31,449 bases of DNA from a virus. The notes below the pieces were generated by a model. The model made no database searches. It was not told the origin of the DNA and was given only the letters and a program-made list of their open reading frames with translations. The stretch is taken from the IMG/VR virus record IMGVR_UViG_3300006736_000050, positions 1-31,449 of that record, one strand, 5' to 3'. The position numbers and the translations under genes are program-made. Position 1 is the first letter of the stretch. Every line of letters begins with the position of its first letter. This document shows, in pieces, positions 31,061 through 31,449 of this stretch.

Positions 31061-31324
31061 ATGGGCGGATATATAAGAAAATTAAAACGGAAACAAAAGA
31101 AGGAAGCAGAAAAAGATATCAAGAGGCACCTGGCACTGTTTGATAAGATGGGTGGTGAGTGTAGTGCCTGCGAGAAATCTTTTGATAAAAAGTCTAAAGA
31201 GCATGCTATGACGTGGAGTGTTGTTGTAAGAGAAGAAGAATCTATAGTTCGTCTTTATTGCCCAGAATGTTGGAATATGGCGAAAAAGGTAATTAAACAA
31301 GTGGAGGAAACAAATGATAATTGA
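31061..31324 (+). CDS. Small zinc-ribbon protein of T4-like phages
   Basis: This 87-aa protein begins two bases after the polymerase stop, with AGGA overlapping the end of the polymerase gene as ribosome site. A highly basic N-terminus (RKLKRKQKKEAEKDIKRHL) is followed by two CxxC knuckles, CSAC (34, 37) and CPEC (67, 70), about 30 residues apart, forming one predicted zinc ribbon. KKSKEHAMTWSVVVREEE lies between them. Similar small zinc proteins occur in marine T4-like phages without known function. The basic arm suggests nucleic acid binding, for example RNA polymerase, mRNA or replisome contacts. The next gene overlaps its end by 11 bases. Confidence 0.7.
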   Translation: MGGYIRKLKRKQKKEAEKDIKRHLALFDKMGGECSACEKSFDKKSKEHAMTWSVVVREEESIVRLYCPECWNMAKKVIKQVEETNDN

Positions 31325-31449
31325 GTATTACCGAATACGCCCCGGTTCAAAGGAACCGGAGCGCGCAAACCCAAGCGATGCTGGCTTGGATGTTTTTTAC
31401 TGTCCGAGGCCAGGTGCTGCTGCTGTATGGATCAAGCCAGGACGGAATA
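31314..31449 (+). CDS. dut: dUTPase, 3' end cut by window
   Basis: Only the first 45 residues are present. The start has GGAGG at 31302-31306 and overlaps the zinc protein gene. PSDAGLDVFYCP is the conserved first motif of trimeric dUTPases (usually 'A...AGYDL'), located as expected near residue 25 after a short strand pair (IIEYYRIRPGSKEPER). The enzyme hydrolyses dUTP to dUMP and pyrophosphate, keeping uracil out of DNA and supplying dTMP synthesis. It fits with the reductase gene upstream. The remaining four motifs lie outside the window. The related dCTP deaminase is a less likely alternative. Confidence 0.72.
   Translation, partial: MIIEYYRIRPGSKEPERANPSDAGLDVFYCPRPGAAAVWIKPGRN

Noticed and set aside
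1-31449. tRNA genes, CRISPR arrays, insertion sequences, integrase or attachment sites
   Set aside because: No cloverleaf, regularly spaced repeat, transposase motif or terminal inverted repeat was seen by reading; covariance-model and repeat searches were not run.

Overview
The window is a densely packed, all plus-strand stretch of a lytic tailed phage with a contractile tail, distantly related to the T4 superfamily. The sheath, tube, gp26-type, tape-measure and gp53-type baseplate proteins argue for this, as do a gp32/UvsX/DnaB-type replisome and genes that overlap by a few bases behind good Shine-Dalgarno sites. No integrase, repressor, tRNA, insertion sequence or CRISPR array was seen. 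The host is probably a Gram-negative, perhaps aquatic bacterium. This is inferred from the B12-dependent ribonucleotide reductase, a small DUF6356-like membrane protein typical of Proteobacteria, and small proteins resembling those of marine T4-like phages. No gap without a gene exceeds about 100 bases.

Region 1 (1-14814) is the neck, tail and baseplate module. In order it holds a neck protein cut by the window edge, a gp15-type sheath terminator, a very large sheath protein (1214 aa), the tail tube, a gp26-type protein with a tiny downstream partner, the tape measure, a tube initiator/cap-like protein, a gp53/LysM-like wedge protein, a 937-aa hub-like protein and an unrecognised 498-aa protein.

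Region 2 (14817-21869) is the replication and recombination module. It holds a minimal family A DNA polymerase, a divergent tubulin/FtsZ-like GTPase, a gp32-like ssDNA-binding protein, a conserved 67-aa protein, UvsX/RecA, an unknown 115-aa protein, a FEN/RNase H nuclease and a DnaB-type helicase. Two copies of one RNA hairpin with compensatory stem changes flank the 67-aa gene.

Region 3 (21856-31449) mixes nucleotide metabolism, folding, lysis and a second polymerase. It holds a class II ribonucleotide reductase split by a -1 frameshift, a GroES-like co-chaperonin, an unknown protein, a degenerate sugar-nucleotidyltransferase-like protein, a muramidase-SGNH esterase fusion followed by a small membrane protein (candidate lysin and holin), a full-length DnaE-type polymerase with a PHP domain, a zinc-ribbon protein and the start of a dUTPase.

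The most interesting items are the tubulin-like protein coupled to a DNA polymerase, the covarying twin hairpins, the coexistence of two DNA polymerase families, the double-enzyme lysin and the reductase frameshift. All functional calls come from motif recognition by eye; no database search was run.
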